64,000 nt of DNA from an uncultured Phocaeicola sp. (GTDB lineage: Bacteria > Bacteroidota > Bacteroidia > Bacteroidales > Bacteroidaceae). This document shows, in pieces, positions 36,511-44,619 of this stretch. The notes under the pieces are model-generated. The model ran no database searches. It had not been told where the DNA came from and was given only the letters and a program-made list of their open reading frames with translations. The stretch covers positions 1 to 64,000 of the forward strand of contig CALUGI010000008.1 of the NCBI GenBank assembly GCA_944320135.1, in the 5' to 3' direction. The translations under genes were made by a program, and so were the position numbers. Numbering within the stretch: the first letter of the stretch is position 1; every line of letters starts with the position of its first letter.

Positions 36511-38019
36511 ATGGAAGAATTAGATAAAACAAAATCAGGGAACCCGATGGAAGGTGAAGCGAGAGGCAAGATGTCCATCGAAGAGTTTCTGAAGAAGGAT
36601 GAGCAAAAGGATTTGCTCCGGTTCCTGACCGCCGGTTCGGTGGATGACGGAAAATCAACCCTCATCGGACGGTTGCTTTTCGACAGCAAGAAGATTTATG
36701 AGGACCAGCTTGACGCATTGGAACGCGACAGCAAGCGTGTGGGAAACGCAGGGGAACACATCGACTATGCCCTGCTGCTTGACGGACTGAAAGCGGAACG
36801 TGAACAGGGAATCACCATTGACGTGGCCTATCGTTATTTCTCGACCAACAACCGCAAGTTTATCATCGCCGACACTCCGGGACATGAACAGTATACACGC
36901 AACATGATTACGGGAGGGTCTACCGCCAATCTGGCCATCATCCTGGTAGATGCACGTGCCGGTGTCATCACACAGACACGCCGTCATACTTATTTGGTTT
37001 CACTGCTGGGCATCAAGCATGTGGTACTGGCCGTAAACAAGATGGACTTGGTGGACTTCTCGAAAGAGGTGTTCGACAGAATTGTGGCCGACTACAAGGC
37101 ATTCATCACCCCGCTGGGAGTGCCCGATGTCACGTGCATCCCGCTGTCCGCACTCGACGGGGACAACGTGGTGGAGAAATCCGACCGCACCCCATGGTAC
37201 GAAGGTCCGTCGCTGCTCGACTTCCTTGAAACCGTACATATCGGCAATGACCACAACATGACCGACTTCCGCTATCCGGTGCAATACGTATTGCGTCCGA
37301 ATCTCGACTTCCGAGGCTTCTCTTCCAAAGTTGCTTCGGGAATAGTGCGGAAAGGCGATGAAGTGATGGCCCTTCCTTCCGGGAAAAAGACTCACGTGAA
37401 AGCCATCTACTCGCCCGACGGAGAATGTGACTATGCCTTCCCTCCGATGGCCGTCACGCTGACACTGGAGGACGAAATCGACGTGTCACGCGGAGAAATG
37501 CTGGTTCATCCGGACAATGTGCCGATGGTGGGACGCAACTTTGAAGCCATGCTGGTTTGGATGGACGAGGAGAAGATGGACATGGAGAAATCGTTCTTCC
37601 TGAAACAGACCACCAACATGAGCCGCACACGCATCGACTCCATCAAATACAAGGTGGACGTGAACACGATGGACCATCTCAGCGTGGAGAACGGCAAGCT
37701 CAAGAAAGAGGACGTGCCCCTGCAGCTGAACCAGATTGCCCACGTGGTACTGACTTCATCCAAAGAACTGTTCTTCGACCCGTACACCAAGAACAAGGCA
37801 ACCGGAGCTTTCATCCTGATTGACCCGATTACCAACAACACGAGTGCGGCCGGCATGATCATCAACAAGGTGGATGACAAAGATATGCACACCACGATGG
37901 AACTGCCTGTGCTCGACCTCCCGCGTCTGGGTATCGGTCCGGAACACTACGAAGCAATTGAAACGGCCGTGAAGGAGCTGGAGCGTCAGGGATACGCAAT
38001 CGAAATCAAGAAGAATTAA
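36511..38019 (+). CDS. cysN: Sulfate adenylyltransferase subunit 1 (GTPase)
   Basis: This 502-residue elongation-factor-like GTPase drives APS synthesis by CysD. Motifs are the Walker [21 protein letters not shown] (about residues 42-61), the switch region [29 protein letters not shown], and NKMDLVDF. Domains 2 and 3 are the usual beta barrels. It has no fused C-terminal APS kinase, in keeping with the separate cysC. Internal ATG codons just downstream (residues 13 and 21) are alternative starts, since the first 20 residues are not conserved. A structured 82-base spacer separates it from the sulfotransferase gene. Confidence 0.95.
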   Translation: MEELDKTKSGNPMEGEARGKMSIEEFLKKDEQKDLLRFLTAGSVDDGKSTLIGRLLFDSKKIYEDQLDALERDSKRVGNAGEHIDYALLLDGLKAEREQGITIDVAYRYFSTNNRKFIIADTPGHEQYTRNMITGGSTANLAIILVDARAGVITQTRRHTYLVSLLGIKHVVLAVNKMDLVDFSKEVFDRIVADYKAFITPLGVPDVTCIPLSALDGDNVVEKSDRTPWYEGPSLLDFLETVHIGNDHNMTDFRYPVQYVLRPNLDFRGFSSKVASGIVRKGDEVMALPSGKKTHVKAIYSPDGECDYAFPPMAVTLTLEDEIDVSRGEMLVHPDNVPMVGRNFEAMLVWMDEEKMDMEKSFFLKQTTNMSRTRIDSIKYKVDVNTMDHLSVENGKLKKEDVPLQLNQIAHVVLTSSKELFFDPYTKNKATGAFILIDPITNNTSAAGMIINKVDDKDMHTTMELPVLDLPRLGIGPEHYEAIETAVKELERQGYAIEIKKN

Positions 38020-38034
38020 CAGTTAATAATCAAG

Positions 38035-38086
38035 AATTAATAGTGAGCAGTGTTCACGATCAACCATCAACTGTTCACTATTAATT
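38035..38086. repeat. Palindrome between cysN and the sulfotransferase gene
   Basis: A 17-base arm (38035-38051, AATTAATAGTGAGCAGT) pairs with 38070-38086 with one mismatch. Similar AT-rich words occur in the cysD-cysN gap. It may be a small mobile or structural intergenic element, or an mRNA-processing hairpin that sets sulfotransferase levels. Confidence 0.55.
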
Positions 38087-38101
38087 ATTCATTGAAACGA
38101 C

Positions 38102-39208
38102 ATGGGTCTATTAGAATTCAGCAAATTACCGGTCAACACACTGGTGGGGGCCGACTGGAAGACATTCAACGAAATAACCGGAGGACGTGTCATCGACCCG
38201 GCCTACAAAGGAAAGTTCCGACTGACCAAGGCTGTATGCCGTCTGCTCTCCGTTTTGAAGCCTCTGCAGGACAAAAGATACGAGAAACTGCTGGCAGACA
38301 AGCCTCTTGAACACGACCCGGTATTCATTCTGGGCCACTGGCGCAGCGGAACCACGTTCATGCACAACGTGTTCTCATGCGACAAGCATTTCGGATACAA
38401 CACCACCTACCAGACCGTATTTCCGCATCTGATGATGTGGGGCCAGCCTTTCTTCAAGAAGAACATGAGCTGGCTGATGCCCGACAAACGTCCGACGGAC
38501 AACATGGAACTGGCGGTCGACCTTCCGCAGGAGGAGGAGTTCGCGCTCTGTAACATGATGCCGTACACGTACTACAACTTCTGGTTCCTGCCCAAGCATA
38601 TGCAGGAGTATGCCGACAAATACCTGCTTTTCAACGACATCACGGATGAAGAGCTGAAGACATTTGAAGAAGTGTTCACGAAACTCATCAAGATTTCCTT
38701 GTGGAACACGCACGGCACCCAGTTCCTGAGCAAGAACCCGCCGCATACCGGACGTGTGAAAGAGCTGGTAAAGATGTTCCCGAACGCGAAGTTCATCTAT
38801 CTGATGCGCAACCCCTACACGGTGTTCGAATCCACACGGAGCTTCTTCACCAACACCATCAAGCCGCTCCAGCTTCAGGAAATCAGCGCGAAGGAACTGC
38901 AGGACAACATCCTTTCAGTCTACGCGAAGCTGTATCACAAGTACGAGGCCGACAAGAAGTTCATATCCGAAAGCAATCTGGTGGAGGTGCGCTTTGAAGA
39001 CTACGAGAAGGATGCCTTCGACCTGACCCAGGAAATCTATCAGAAGCTCTCGATTCCGGGATTTGAAGAGGCGCGCGCAGACATCGAAGCCTACGTGAAC
39101 AAGAAGAAGGGCTACAAGAAAAACAAATACCAGTACAAGCCGGAAACGGTGGAACTGGTGGAGAAGAACTGGTCGTTCGCTCTGGAGCAGTGGAACTATA
39201 AGCTGTAA
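38102..39208 (+). CDS. PAPS-dependent sulfotransferase
   Basis: This 368-residue protein has the PAPS-binding loop PVFILGHWRSGTTFMHNVFS (5'-phosphosulfate loop, GHWRSGTT at residues 78-85) and the 3'-phosphate-binding region KFIYLMRNPYTVFESTRSFF at about residues 231-250, as in the Sulfotransfer_3-type family. No signal peptide is seen, so it should act in the cytosol, where PAPS is made. It ends the cysQ-permease-cysC-cysD-cysN operon. A comparable arrangement in Bacteroides thetaiotaomicron (BT0416 region) has been linked to sulfonation of cholesterol and other steroids; that link is from memory and by analogy. Capsule or lipid sulfation is an alternative. Confidence 0.88.
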   Translation: MGLLEFSKLPVNTLVGADWKTFNEITGGRVIDPAYKGKFRLTKAVCRLLSVLKPLQDKRYEKLLADKPLEHDPVFILGHWRSGTTFMHNVFSCDKHFGYNTTYQTVFPHLMMWGQPFFKKNMSWLMPDKRPTDNMELAVDLPQEEEFALCNMMPYTYYNFWFLPKHMQEYADKYLLFNDITDEELKTFEEVFTKLIKISLWNTHGTQFLSKNPPHTGRVKELVKMFPNAKFIYLMRNPYTVFESTRSFFTNTIKPLQLQEISAKELQDNILSVYAKLYHKYEADKKFISESNLVEVRFEDYEKDAFDLTQEIYQKLSIPGFEEARADIEAYVNKKKGYKKNKYQYKPETVELVEKNWSFALEQWNYKL

Positions 39209-39236
39209 ACGCACAAGCAATTACAGCAAATAAAAG

Positions 39237-39273
39237 AATCCAACCTATTCTCAATGAACGGGTTGGATTTTTT
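39237..39273. terminator. Terminator between sulfotransferase and DUF4250 genes
   Basis: AATCCAACC (39237-39245) pairs with GGTTGGATT (39261-39269), followed by TTTT. It ends the sulfotransferase operon on the plus strand. The reverse strand has a short A/T-rich flank, so it may serve the convergent DUF4250 gene as well. Confidence 0.8.
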
Positions 39274-39283
39274 GTGTGCAAAG

Positions 39284-39460
39284 TTACCAAAATTTGTTCT
39301 GCTCCGCATTGTATTCAAATCCGGCTTCCTTCAGCCTTTTTACAATTTCGTCCTTGCTGACATTCAAGTCGGAACAAAGCGCATCCAACGATGGATAAAA
39401 GTCTCTGAGCTTCATGTTGATGATGCTGAACAGCATCATCGGGTCTTTAGGCAATTCCAT
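39284..39460 (-). CDS. DUF4250 domain protein
   Basis: This short gene of 58 codons plus stop reads MELPKDPMMLFSIINMKLRD then FYPSLDALCSDLNVSKDEIV and KRLKEAGFEYNAEQNKFW. That matches the DUF4250 family of about 55-65 residues, found in gut Firmicutes and Bacteroidetes, with its LPKDPxMLxSxxNMKLRDxYxSLDxLCxDL pattern. Its role is unknown; the predicted helix-turn-helix shape is suggestive but not proof of DNA binding. A TAACTTTG -7 box lies upstream on the minus strand (39492-39499). The opposite-strand frame here is a shadow. Confidence 0.85.
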   Translation of the reverse strand: MELPKDPMMLFSIINMKLRDFYPSLDALCSDLNVSKDEIVKRLKEAGFEYNAEQNKFW

Positions 39461-39617
39461 AATTCTTTCGATTCATATTCTCAAACCGCCGCAAAGTTAG
39501 CGTTTTTCGGCTTACCTTGGCATCGGCATGAAGAAAAATCCCTTGAGATTTCCGCAAATTTTCCCTCAACAGATTAAAATAAATCCGGAAACGCGCCCGC
39601 TTTTCACTCCTTATCCG

Positions 39618-39625
39618 TATATTTG
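39618..39625 (+). promoter_or_regulatory. -7 box of the candidate ncRNA
   Basis: TATATTTG, an exact TAnnTTTG match. The start predicted about four bases downstream (near 39629) coincides with the first base pairs (GGCG) of the long hairpin RNA. Confidence 0.55.
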
Positions 39626-39627
39626 CA

Positions 39628-39836
39628 GGCGATTGGTAGAGATACCAGTCTCTCAAACATAAAAGATTTTTAGCGTTTTGCTATTATCTGTGCTTAGAGA
39701 AACTACCACAAATTCGACGAAGCACACAGAGATAGTAAGCACAAACACCTGCGCTATAGCGTGGGTAGTGCTTATTCTGTGTGCGGGTATGTGGTAGTAC
39801 CTTCTAAGCGAATAAGATACTACTCACGCCTTTTTA
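39628..39836 (+). ncRNA. Candidate structured non-coding RNA (long irregular hairpin)
   Basis: Nested inverted repeats span this gene-free stretch. GGCG (39628-39631) can close with CGCC (39827-39830), followed by TTTTT. Inside that, GCTTAGA...CTACCACA (39692-39710) faces TGTGGTAG...TCTAAGC (39790-39809). GCACACAGA...AAGCAC (39722-39742) faces GTGCTT...TCTGTGTGC (39768-39784). The apex is CGC-TATA-GCG. Together with the -7 box at 39618 this makes a self-contained transcript of about 205 nt ending in a U tract. The long bulged hairpin recalls 6S RNA, but no family was confirmed. An alternative hairpin (39823-39829 with 39844-39850) competes with the closing stem. Confidence 0.5.
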
Positions 39837-39886
39837 TAGTTAAGCGTGAGCAACAATTGGAACTAATGCTTAATTATAAAAAGCCT

Positions 39887-40276
39887 ATGAAAAAACTATT
39901 ATCATGCGCGGCATTCACTCTGACCACTCTCTTTTTTCCATGCTGTAAAAGCTACCAATATGGGGCAGGAGAGGAAAATATCCAGAAAAGCAATCTCACA
40001 TTTGGGGTTGTCAAGTCCAAAATCATCAAAGGACAAACCGATCAGAATGAAATTCTCAAAACATTCGGCACCCCCAACATAGTCGCAAAAAATAAATCCA
40101 ATGATGAAATTTGGAGTTACAACCGGATGAGCAGCGTCTCAAAGGGAGGCCAAACCAGCTTCATTTTCGGGAAGAAAGCATCCGCAAGCAGCAGCAACCA
40201 ATCATTTGATTTAATCATAACATTCGATGACCAAAACATTGTAAAAGACTATTCTGTAATATCAACCAGTTTTTAA
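39887..40276 (+). CDS. BamE/SmpA-like small lipoprotein
   Basis: The start at 39887 gives a 129-residue protein with a lipoprotein signal (MKKLLSCAAFTLTTLFFPCC, lipid-carrying Cys at 19 or 20); the longer in-frame start at 39761 would run through the structured RNA. The region FGVVKSKIIKGQTDQNEILK then TFGTPNIV ... EIWSYNRM follows the BamE/SmpA pattern (KGxT-x-x-E-V/I-L-x-x-x-G-x-P ... W-x-Y). The BAM-complex role of BamE is not implied: many Bacteroidetes lipoproteins share this fold. It is followed after 17 bases by a second lipoprotein gene. Confidence 0.7.
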   Translation: MKKLLSCAAFTLTTLFFPCCKSYQYGAGEENIQKSNLTFGVVKSKIIKGQTDQNEILKTFGTPNIVAKNKSNDEIWSYNRMSSVSKGGQTSFIFGKKASASSSNQSFDLIITFDDQNIVKDYSVISTSF

Positions 40277-40293
40277 TCTAAGTTTATCTGATT

Positions 40294-40788
40294 ATGAAGA
40301 AGTTTCTATTCCTGATAGCAGCTTGCGTCACATTCATTTCTTGCGGAACGACAAAGCAACTGAACCCCACCGAAATAAAAATGATGACTACTAAACAATT
40401 GGACGCGGATTATAACATGGTCTTTTCGTCAGCAATTTCTCTACTACAATCAGAAGGCTTCCTTATATCTAACACAGATAAAGAAACCGGACTGATTAAC
40501 GCATACAAGCAAATTGACAACAAATATGCAACTTTAAACAAATTCTTGTGGGGAGCTGCAAAAGAAGCCAACACCGCACAAGTTGCCTTTCTTGTTCAAA
40601 AACTGAATGAAAACTTATCCGAAGTAAAACTCACAATCTATGAAGGAAGTGTATATTCCATAGTAGGGGATTCCGGCATCGAAAGCAAAACCAACAAAAA
40701 CAGCATGGTACAAGACGCACAAGTCTACAACAACTGGTTCAACAACCTGAGAGCCGAAATAGAAAGAAGAAAAGCACTGATACAATAA
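40294..40788 (+). CDS. Lipoprotein of unknown function
   Basis: This 164-residue protein has a lipoprotein signal (MKKFLFLIAACVTFISCGTT, lipobox ISCG). The body begins with KQLDADYNMVFSSAISLLQS followed by EGFLISNTDKETGLINAYKQ, a pattern seen in periplasmic alpha/beta proteins in which an amphipathic helix precedes a strand pair. No family is recognised with certainty. It probably forms a two-gene unit with the BamE-like lipoprotein upstream. Confidence 0.65.
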   Translation: MKKFLFLIAACVTFISCGTTKQLNPTEIKMMTTKQLDADYNMVFSSAISLLQSEGFLISNTDKETGLINAYKQIDNKYATLNKFLWGAAKEANTAQVAFLVQKLNENLSEVKLTIYEGSVYSIVGDSGIESKTNKNSMVQDAQVYNNWFNNLRAEIERRKALIQ

Positions 40789-40832
40789 TCAGTCCCGCCG
40801 GGAAAGTTCGGGAAACGGAAAAAATTCTTCTG

Positions 40833-40916
40833 ACAACGGTGTTGTTTCTATAAACAGCAGCGTTGTCTGTAAAAACGGCGACGTTGTTTATAAAAACAAC
40901 TCCACCGTTTTTAGCA
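40833..40916. repeat. 21-nt AT-richer tandem array (4 units)
   Basis: Four units of exactly 21 nt start at 40833, 40854, 40875 and 40896. The first three follow ACrrCgryGTTGTyTrTAAA (second ACAGCAGCGTTGTCTGTAAA, third ACGGCGACGTTGTTTATAAA). The fourth is its rough inverse. It is distinct in composition from the period-22 arrays but has nearly the same helical spacing. Confidence 0.65.
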
Positions 40917-40977
40917 TGTGGAAGAATGATTCCGGCTTGGCGACGGGAAAAATACAAATATCACCGCACACATCGAA

Positions 40978-41043
40978 AATTTCCGCCGCCTTTCCTCGTT
41001 AAAGCCGCGAGATTTCCGATGAAACGCGCCGGAGTTTTTGTAA
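40978..41043. repeat. Period-22 intergenic array F (3 units)
   Basis: Units of 22 nt start at 40978, 41000 and 41022. The first (AATTTCCGCCGCCTTTCCTC) closely matches the first unit of array E (ATTTCCGCCGCCTTCC). The last unit runs into the promoter box of the metallopeptidase gene. Confidence 0.65.
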
Positions 41044-41048
41044 CTTTG
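41041..41048 (+). promoter_or_regulatory. -7 box of the metallopeptidase gene, nearly leaderless
   Basis: TAACTTTG at 41041-41048 lies only eight bases before the ATG at 41057, predicting a 5' leader of about five bases. The box overlaps the last bases of array F. Confidence 0.55.
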
Positions 41049-41056
41049 CGACCGCT

Positions 41057-41764
41057 ATGCCAGTCAAACGTTACATAGAAGATAAAGACTTCGGGCGCAT
41101 CACCTTGTCCACACGACGGGGGGCGCGCCGCATCACGATGAGAATCAAACCGGAAGGGCTTTTCCTGACCGTCCCTCCTTATACGAAAACCGAGAAAGTG
41201 GCCGAAGTGTTGGAGCAGTTTCGGGAAGACCTGTTGGAGCGTTACCGCCAGATTGCAACCAAGCCCATCGACTTCAGCTTCCGGATTGAGGCGGAGTGCT
41301 TCCGCCTTTCCCTGTCGCCAAGCAAATTGAAATGCTTCACCGTCAAAAGAAAAGACTCCGGAGAAATGGTCGTCTGCTGCCCGGAACGCACGGATTTCTC
41401 GTCGAAAGAGGTGCAGAAGTTGGTGAGGGGAGCCATTCTTCGCGCAATGAAGAAAACGGCTGCCGAATTCCTTCCTCCCCTGCTGGCCGTATGGGCGGAA
41501 CGCTACGGAATGACTTACCGGAAAGTGAAGATTACGGGAGCGCAGTCGAGATGGGGAAGCTGCACGGCAGCGCGCACCATCAGCCTGTCGTGCTATCTGA
41601 TGCTCGTGCCTTCGCACTTGATGGACTACGTGATTCTCCACGAACTGGCGCATACGCGGGAGATGAACCACGGCCCGCACTTTTGGGAACTGCTCGACAG
41701 AATGACGGCAGGCCATGCCCGCCAGTTCCGGAACGAACTCCGGGCTTTCCGGACCTCTTTTTGA
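41057..41764 (+). CDS. YgjP-like metallopeptidase
   Basis: This 235-residue protein is of the YgjP/DUF45 type, relatives of SprT and M48 peptidases. The N-terminal half has the family beta sheet (RRITMRIKPEGLFLTVPPYT). The C-terminal zinc site is HELAHTREMNHGPHFWELLD (H-E-x-x-H at about residues 195-199, third ligand in NHGPHF), preceded by GAQSRWGSCTAARTISLS, the conserved RWGSC motif. It is predicted to be cytosolic, of unknown biological substrate. Its promoter box leaves almost no leader. Confidence 0.9.
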   Translation: MPVKRYIEDKDFGRITLSTRRGARRITMRIKPEGLFLTVPPYTKTEKVAEVLEQFREDLLERYRQIATKPIDFSFRIEAECFRLSLSPSKLKCFTVKRKDSGEMVVCCPERTDFSSKEVQKLVRGAILRAMKKTAAEFLPPLLAVWAERYGMTYRKVKITGAQSRWGSCTAARTISLSCYLMLVPSHLMDYVILHELAHTREMNHGPHFWELLDRMTAGHARQFRNELRAFRTSF

Positions 41765-41844
41765 CTTATGTCAAGAAATCGCCCCAACCGTTCATCGAGA
41801 CGAGATTTGGCCTAAATTTGCACGCCAAAAAGAAAGGACTATCA

Positions 41845-43011
41845 ATGAAAAAGAGTTTGTTGGCGCTCGCATCCGGCACGTTGGGGCTGGGCATAGCAGA
41901 GTTTGTCATGATGGGAATATTGCCTAACGTGACCCGCGACCTGAACATCAGCATCCCGGAAGCCGGACATTTCATCTCCGCATACGCAATCGGCGTGTGC
42001 GTAGGCGCTCCTTTGACGGTGGTCGTGGCACGCACGCGCCCGTTAAAGCAGATTCTTTTAGGACTGGCAGCCCTCTACATTGTCGGCAACCTGTGCGCTT
42101 CCGCAGCGCCCGGCTATTGGATGCTCCTGATGATGCGTTTCGTCTCCGGACTTCCCCACGGAGCCTTTTTCGGAGTAGGCTCGATTGTAGCCGAGAAAGT
42201 GGCCGACAAAGGCAAAGAGTCGCAAGCCGTAGCGCTGATGATAGCCGGCATGACCGTCGCCAACCTGCTTGGCGTACCCTTCGGAACGATGCTGAGCAAC
42301 ATGCTTTCGTGGCGGTTTCCCTTCATGTTCAATGCCGTCTGGGGCGCGCTCGTGTTCTACCTGATTTGGAGATGGGTGCCCTCGCTTCCATCGCTCCCCG
42401 ACACCGGACTGAAAGGACAGTTCCGCTTCCTGAAAAAGCCGGGGCCTTGGCTGATTATCCTGACCACCATGTTCGGCAACGGAGGCATCTTCTGCTGGTT
42501 CAGCTACGTCTCTCCGCAGATGATTCACGAAGCGGGCTTCTCTCCGGAAAGCATGACCCTCATCATGATGCTGGCAGGATTGGGCATGACTATCGGTAAC
42601 TTGGTAGGCGGCAAGTGCGGCGACCTGTACGGCTTGGCTCCCGTTGTGCAAGTCACCCAAGTCTGCATGATACTGGCTCTGCTGGGCACTTTCCTGTTTG
42701 CCGGTGTGCCGTGGCTGGCCGTAGCGCTGATGTTTGTAGGTACGGCGGGACTGTTTGCCGTGTCCCCTCCCCAACAGCTGCTTCTTCTGCAAAACTCTCG
42801 CGGATGCGAGATGATGGGAGCGGCATGTGTGCAAATCGCCTTCAACTTGGGGAACGCATTGGGCGCATACGCAGGCGGCCTTCCTATCGAAATGGGATTA
42901 GGCTACCGTTATCCGGCCTTGACAGGCGTATTTGTTGTATTGGTCGGACTGATGTGCATATCCGCCTATGTGAAGAGAGACAGGAAGCAAAAAATATTAC
43001 AAAGCCTGTAA
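41845..43011 (+). CDS. MFS transporter (AraJ-like)
   Basis: The start at 41845 gives 388 residues and begins with the first helix (MKKSLLALASGTLGLGIAEF); the open frame upstream lies within the metallopeptidase gene. It has twelve predicted helices, the characteristic MGILPNVTRDLNISIPEAGH after helix 1, and the MFS motif GAPLTVVVARTRPLKQILLG between helices 2 and 3. It resembles the AraJ/PbuE drug-proton or purine/arabinose export group. A -7 box TAAATTTG (41813-41820) lies upstream. The substrate is unknown. The next gene starts one base after its stop. Confidence 0.9.
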   Translation: MKKSLLALASGTLGLGIAEFVMMGILPNVTRDLNISIPEAGHFISAYAIGVCVGAPLTVVVARTRPLKQILLGLAALYIVGNLCASAAPGYWMLLMMRFVSGLPHGAFFGVGSIVAEKVADKGKESQAVALMIAGMTVANLLGVPFGTMLSNMLSWRFPFMFNAVWGALVFYLIWRWVPSLPSLPDTGLKGQFRFLKKPGPWLIILTTMFGNGGIFCWFSYVSPQMIHEAGFSPESMTLIMMLAGLGMTIGNLVGGKCGDLYGLAPVVQVTQVCMILALLGTFLFAGVPWLAVALMFVGTAGLFAVSPPQQLLLLQNSRGCEMMGAACVQIAFNLGNALGAYAGGLPIEMGLGYRYPALTGVFVVLVGLMCISAYVKRDRKQKILQSL

Positions 43012-43012
43012 T

Positions 43013-44368
43013 ATGGAACAAGTCATTCAACAAAACTCCCCGCGCCTGCGGATGGAATTGCGCAAGCTGGTCATCCCGATTTTTATCGAGACGCTGCTCA
43101 TCATGATGCTCGGCGCAATGGACACCATCATGTTGAGCCAGTATTCAGACGAGAGCGTGGCCGCAGTAGGCGTCGTCAACCAGATTGTGATGTTTGCCTT
43201 TCTGGTGTTTGAAGTCATCAACATCGGTACGTCCGTCCTGTGCTCCCAATATTTGGGAGCGGGGCTGCGAAACAAAATGGTGCAGGTGGTGGGAGTGTCA
43301 CTCCTGCTCAATCTGGCGGTAGGTCTTGCGGTAAGCGGCATTTTGTACTTCGGCGCTCCCACGCTTTTGGGATGGATGGGGCTTCGCCCCGAACTGTTGA
43401 AATACGGAATCGGCTATATGGAAATTGTGGGAGCGTTCGCCTTTTTCCAAGCCATCTCGCTAACTGTTTCCGCCTCCCTCCGCAGCGCGAACAAAGCCAT
43501 CTATCCGATGTTAGTGACGGTGCTGGTGAACCTAATGAACATCATCGGAAACTATATGCTGATCTTCGGCAAATTCGGTATGCCCGAATTGGGTGCCGAA
43601 GGAGCGGCCATATCTACAGCCTTTTCTCGCGGGGTGAGCATGGTTGTGCTGTTCGTCATCTTGTTCCGCAAGCACATTCCGAGTTTTCCTCGCACATACT
43701 TCCGGCCTTTCCCTTGGGGAGAATTGAAGAACTTGCTGAAAGTGGGACTGCCTTCTGCCGGAGAAAACATGTCGTACAGCTTCTCGCAAGTTGTCATCAC
43801 CTACCTCATCAATATATTGGGCAACGATGCGCTGGCCACGCGCACCTATACCGTAAACACGACTATGTTCGTCTATCTGTTCGCCATTGCGATGGCGCAA
43901 GGCGGGGCAATCTGCATCGGACACCTCGTAGGCCGGAAGAAAATCCGGGCTGCCTATCTTCTTGGGAAATACGTCATGAGGCTTTCGATTCTGGTGTCGC
44001 TGATATTGTCGTGCGTTTGGGCGATAGGCGGACATGCCATCTTCGACTGGCTGACGGACAATGAAGAGATAATCCGACTTGGAGTGACTATTCTCGTGGT
44101 CGACATAATCGTAGAAATCGGCCGAGCCGTAAACATTTATGCCACCAATGCCCTCCGTTCGGCGGGAGACGTGAACTATCCGTTCTACGTCGGTCTGGTA
44201 GTGCAATGGACCGTCTCGGTCGGATTCAGCTATTTCTTCGGCATTTGCCTCGGTTGGGGCTTGGTGGGCATGTGGTGCGCGTTCCTGCTCGACGAGAATA
44301 TCCGCGCGTTTATCTTCGTCAAGCGATGGAACAGCTTGAAATGGGCGAAAAAAGGCTTCGTGAAATAG
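43013..44368 (+). CDS. MATE family efflux transporter
   Basis: This 451-residue protein has twelve predicted helices in two MatE domains. It opens LRMELRKLVIPIFIETLLIM, typical for the NorM/DinF-like bacterial MATE proteins. Family features are MLGAMDTIMLSQYSDESVAA in helix 1-2 and VGLPSAGENMSYSFSQVVIT opening the second half. It lies one base after the MFS gene, suggesting co-transcription of two exporters. Substrates cannot be inferred. It converges on the small membrane protein gene, with two bases between the stops. Confidence 0.92.
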   Translation: MEQVIQQNSPRLRMELRKLVIPIFIETLLIMMLGAMDTIMLSQYSDESVAAVGVVNQIVMFAFLVFEVINIGTSVLCSQYLGAGLRNKMVQVVGVSLLLNLAVGLAVSGILYFGAPTLLGWMGLRPELLKYGIGYMEIVGAFAFFQAISLTVSASLRSANKAIYPMLVTVLVNLMNIIGNYMLIFGKFGMPELGAEGAAISTAFSRGVSMVVLFVILFRKHIPSFPRTYFRPFPWGELKNLLKVGLPSAGENMSYSFSQVVITYLINILGNDALATRTYTVNTTMFVYLFAIAMAQGGAICIGHLVGRKKIRAAYLLGKYVMRLSILVSLILSCVWAIGGHAIFDWLTDNEEIIRLGVTILVVDIIVEIGRAVNIYATNALRSAGDVNYPFYVGLVVQWTVSVGFSYFFGICLGWGLVGMWCAFLLDENIRAFIFVKRWNSLKWAKKGFVK

Positions 44369-44370
44369 CC

Positions 44371-44601
44371 TTATCTTGCGGAGGCGAGCAGCAGCCATCC
44401 GTAGCAAACCATGATGCAGAAGATGGCAATCATGAGCGCGGCAGCCGACCATTTCACCAATTTCTTGTCCCGCTTGACGGTTCCATAGACAATGCCGACG
44501 ACGGTTGTAAGGAAAATCCCTCCGATAGCCCCTACGAATCCCTGCACGGCAAAGCCAATCAGCACAAGGATTCCCATTGTGACGAGAATGTTGCGTTTCA
44601 T
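44371..44601 (-). CDS. Small two-helix membrane protein
   Basis: This 76-residue protein has two hydrophobic helices (ILVTMGILVLIGFAVQGFVG through GIFLTTVVGIVYG; and WSAAALMIAIFCIMVCYGWL) joined by a basic loop (TVKRDKKLVK). No family is recognised. It lies 18 bases downstream of proC on the same strand and is probably co-transcribed. The short gap and good hydrophobic profile support it as real. Confidence 0.65.
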   Translation of the reverse strand: MKRNILVTMGILVLIGFAVQGFVGAIGGIFLTTVVGIVYGTVKRDKKLVKWSAAALMIAIFCIMVCYGWLLLASAR

Positions 44602-44619
44602 CGTTTCCGGATTTTCAGG

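Noticed and set aside
39254-39577. Plus-strand 107-codon frame after the sulfotransferase gene
   Set aside because: It overlaps the terminator and is the shadow of the DUF4250 gene on the other strand, which has a recognisable family pattern.
39628-39660. tRNA-like sequence (GATTGGTAGAG) near the ncRNA start
   Set aside because: It resembles a D-arm, but no acceptor stem, anticodon arm or T-arm could be placed.
39761-39886. Longer start for the BamE-like lipoprotein
   Set aside because: It would be encoded by the structured RNA region and would precede the signal peptide by 42 residues.
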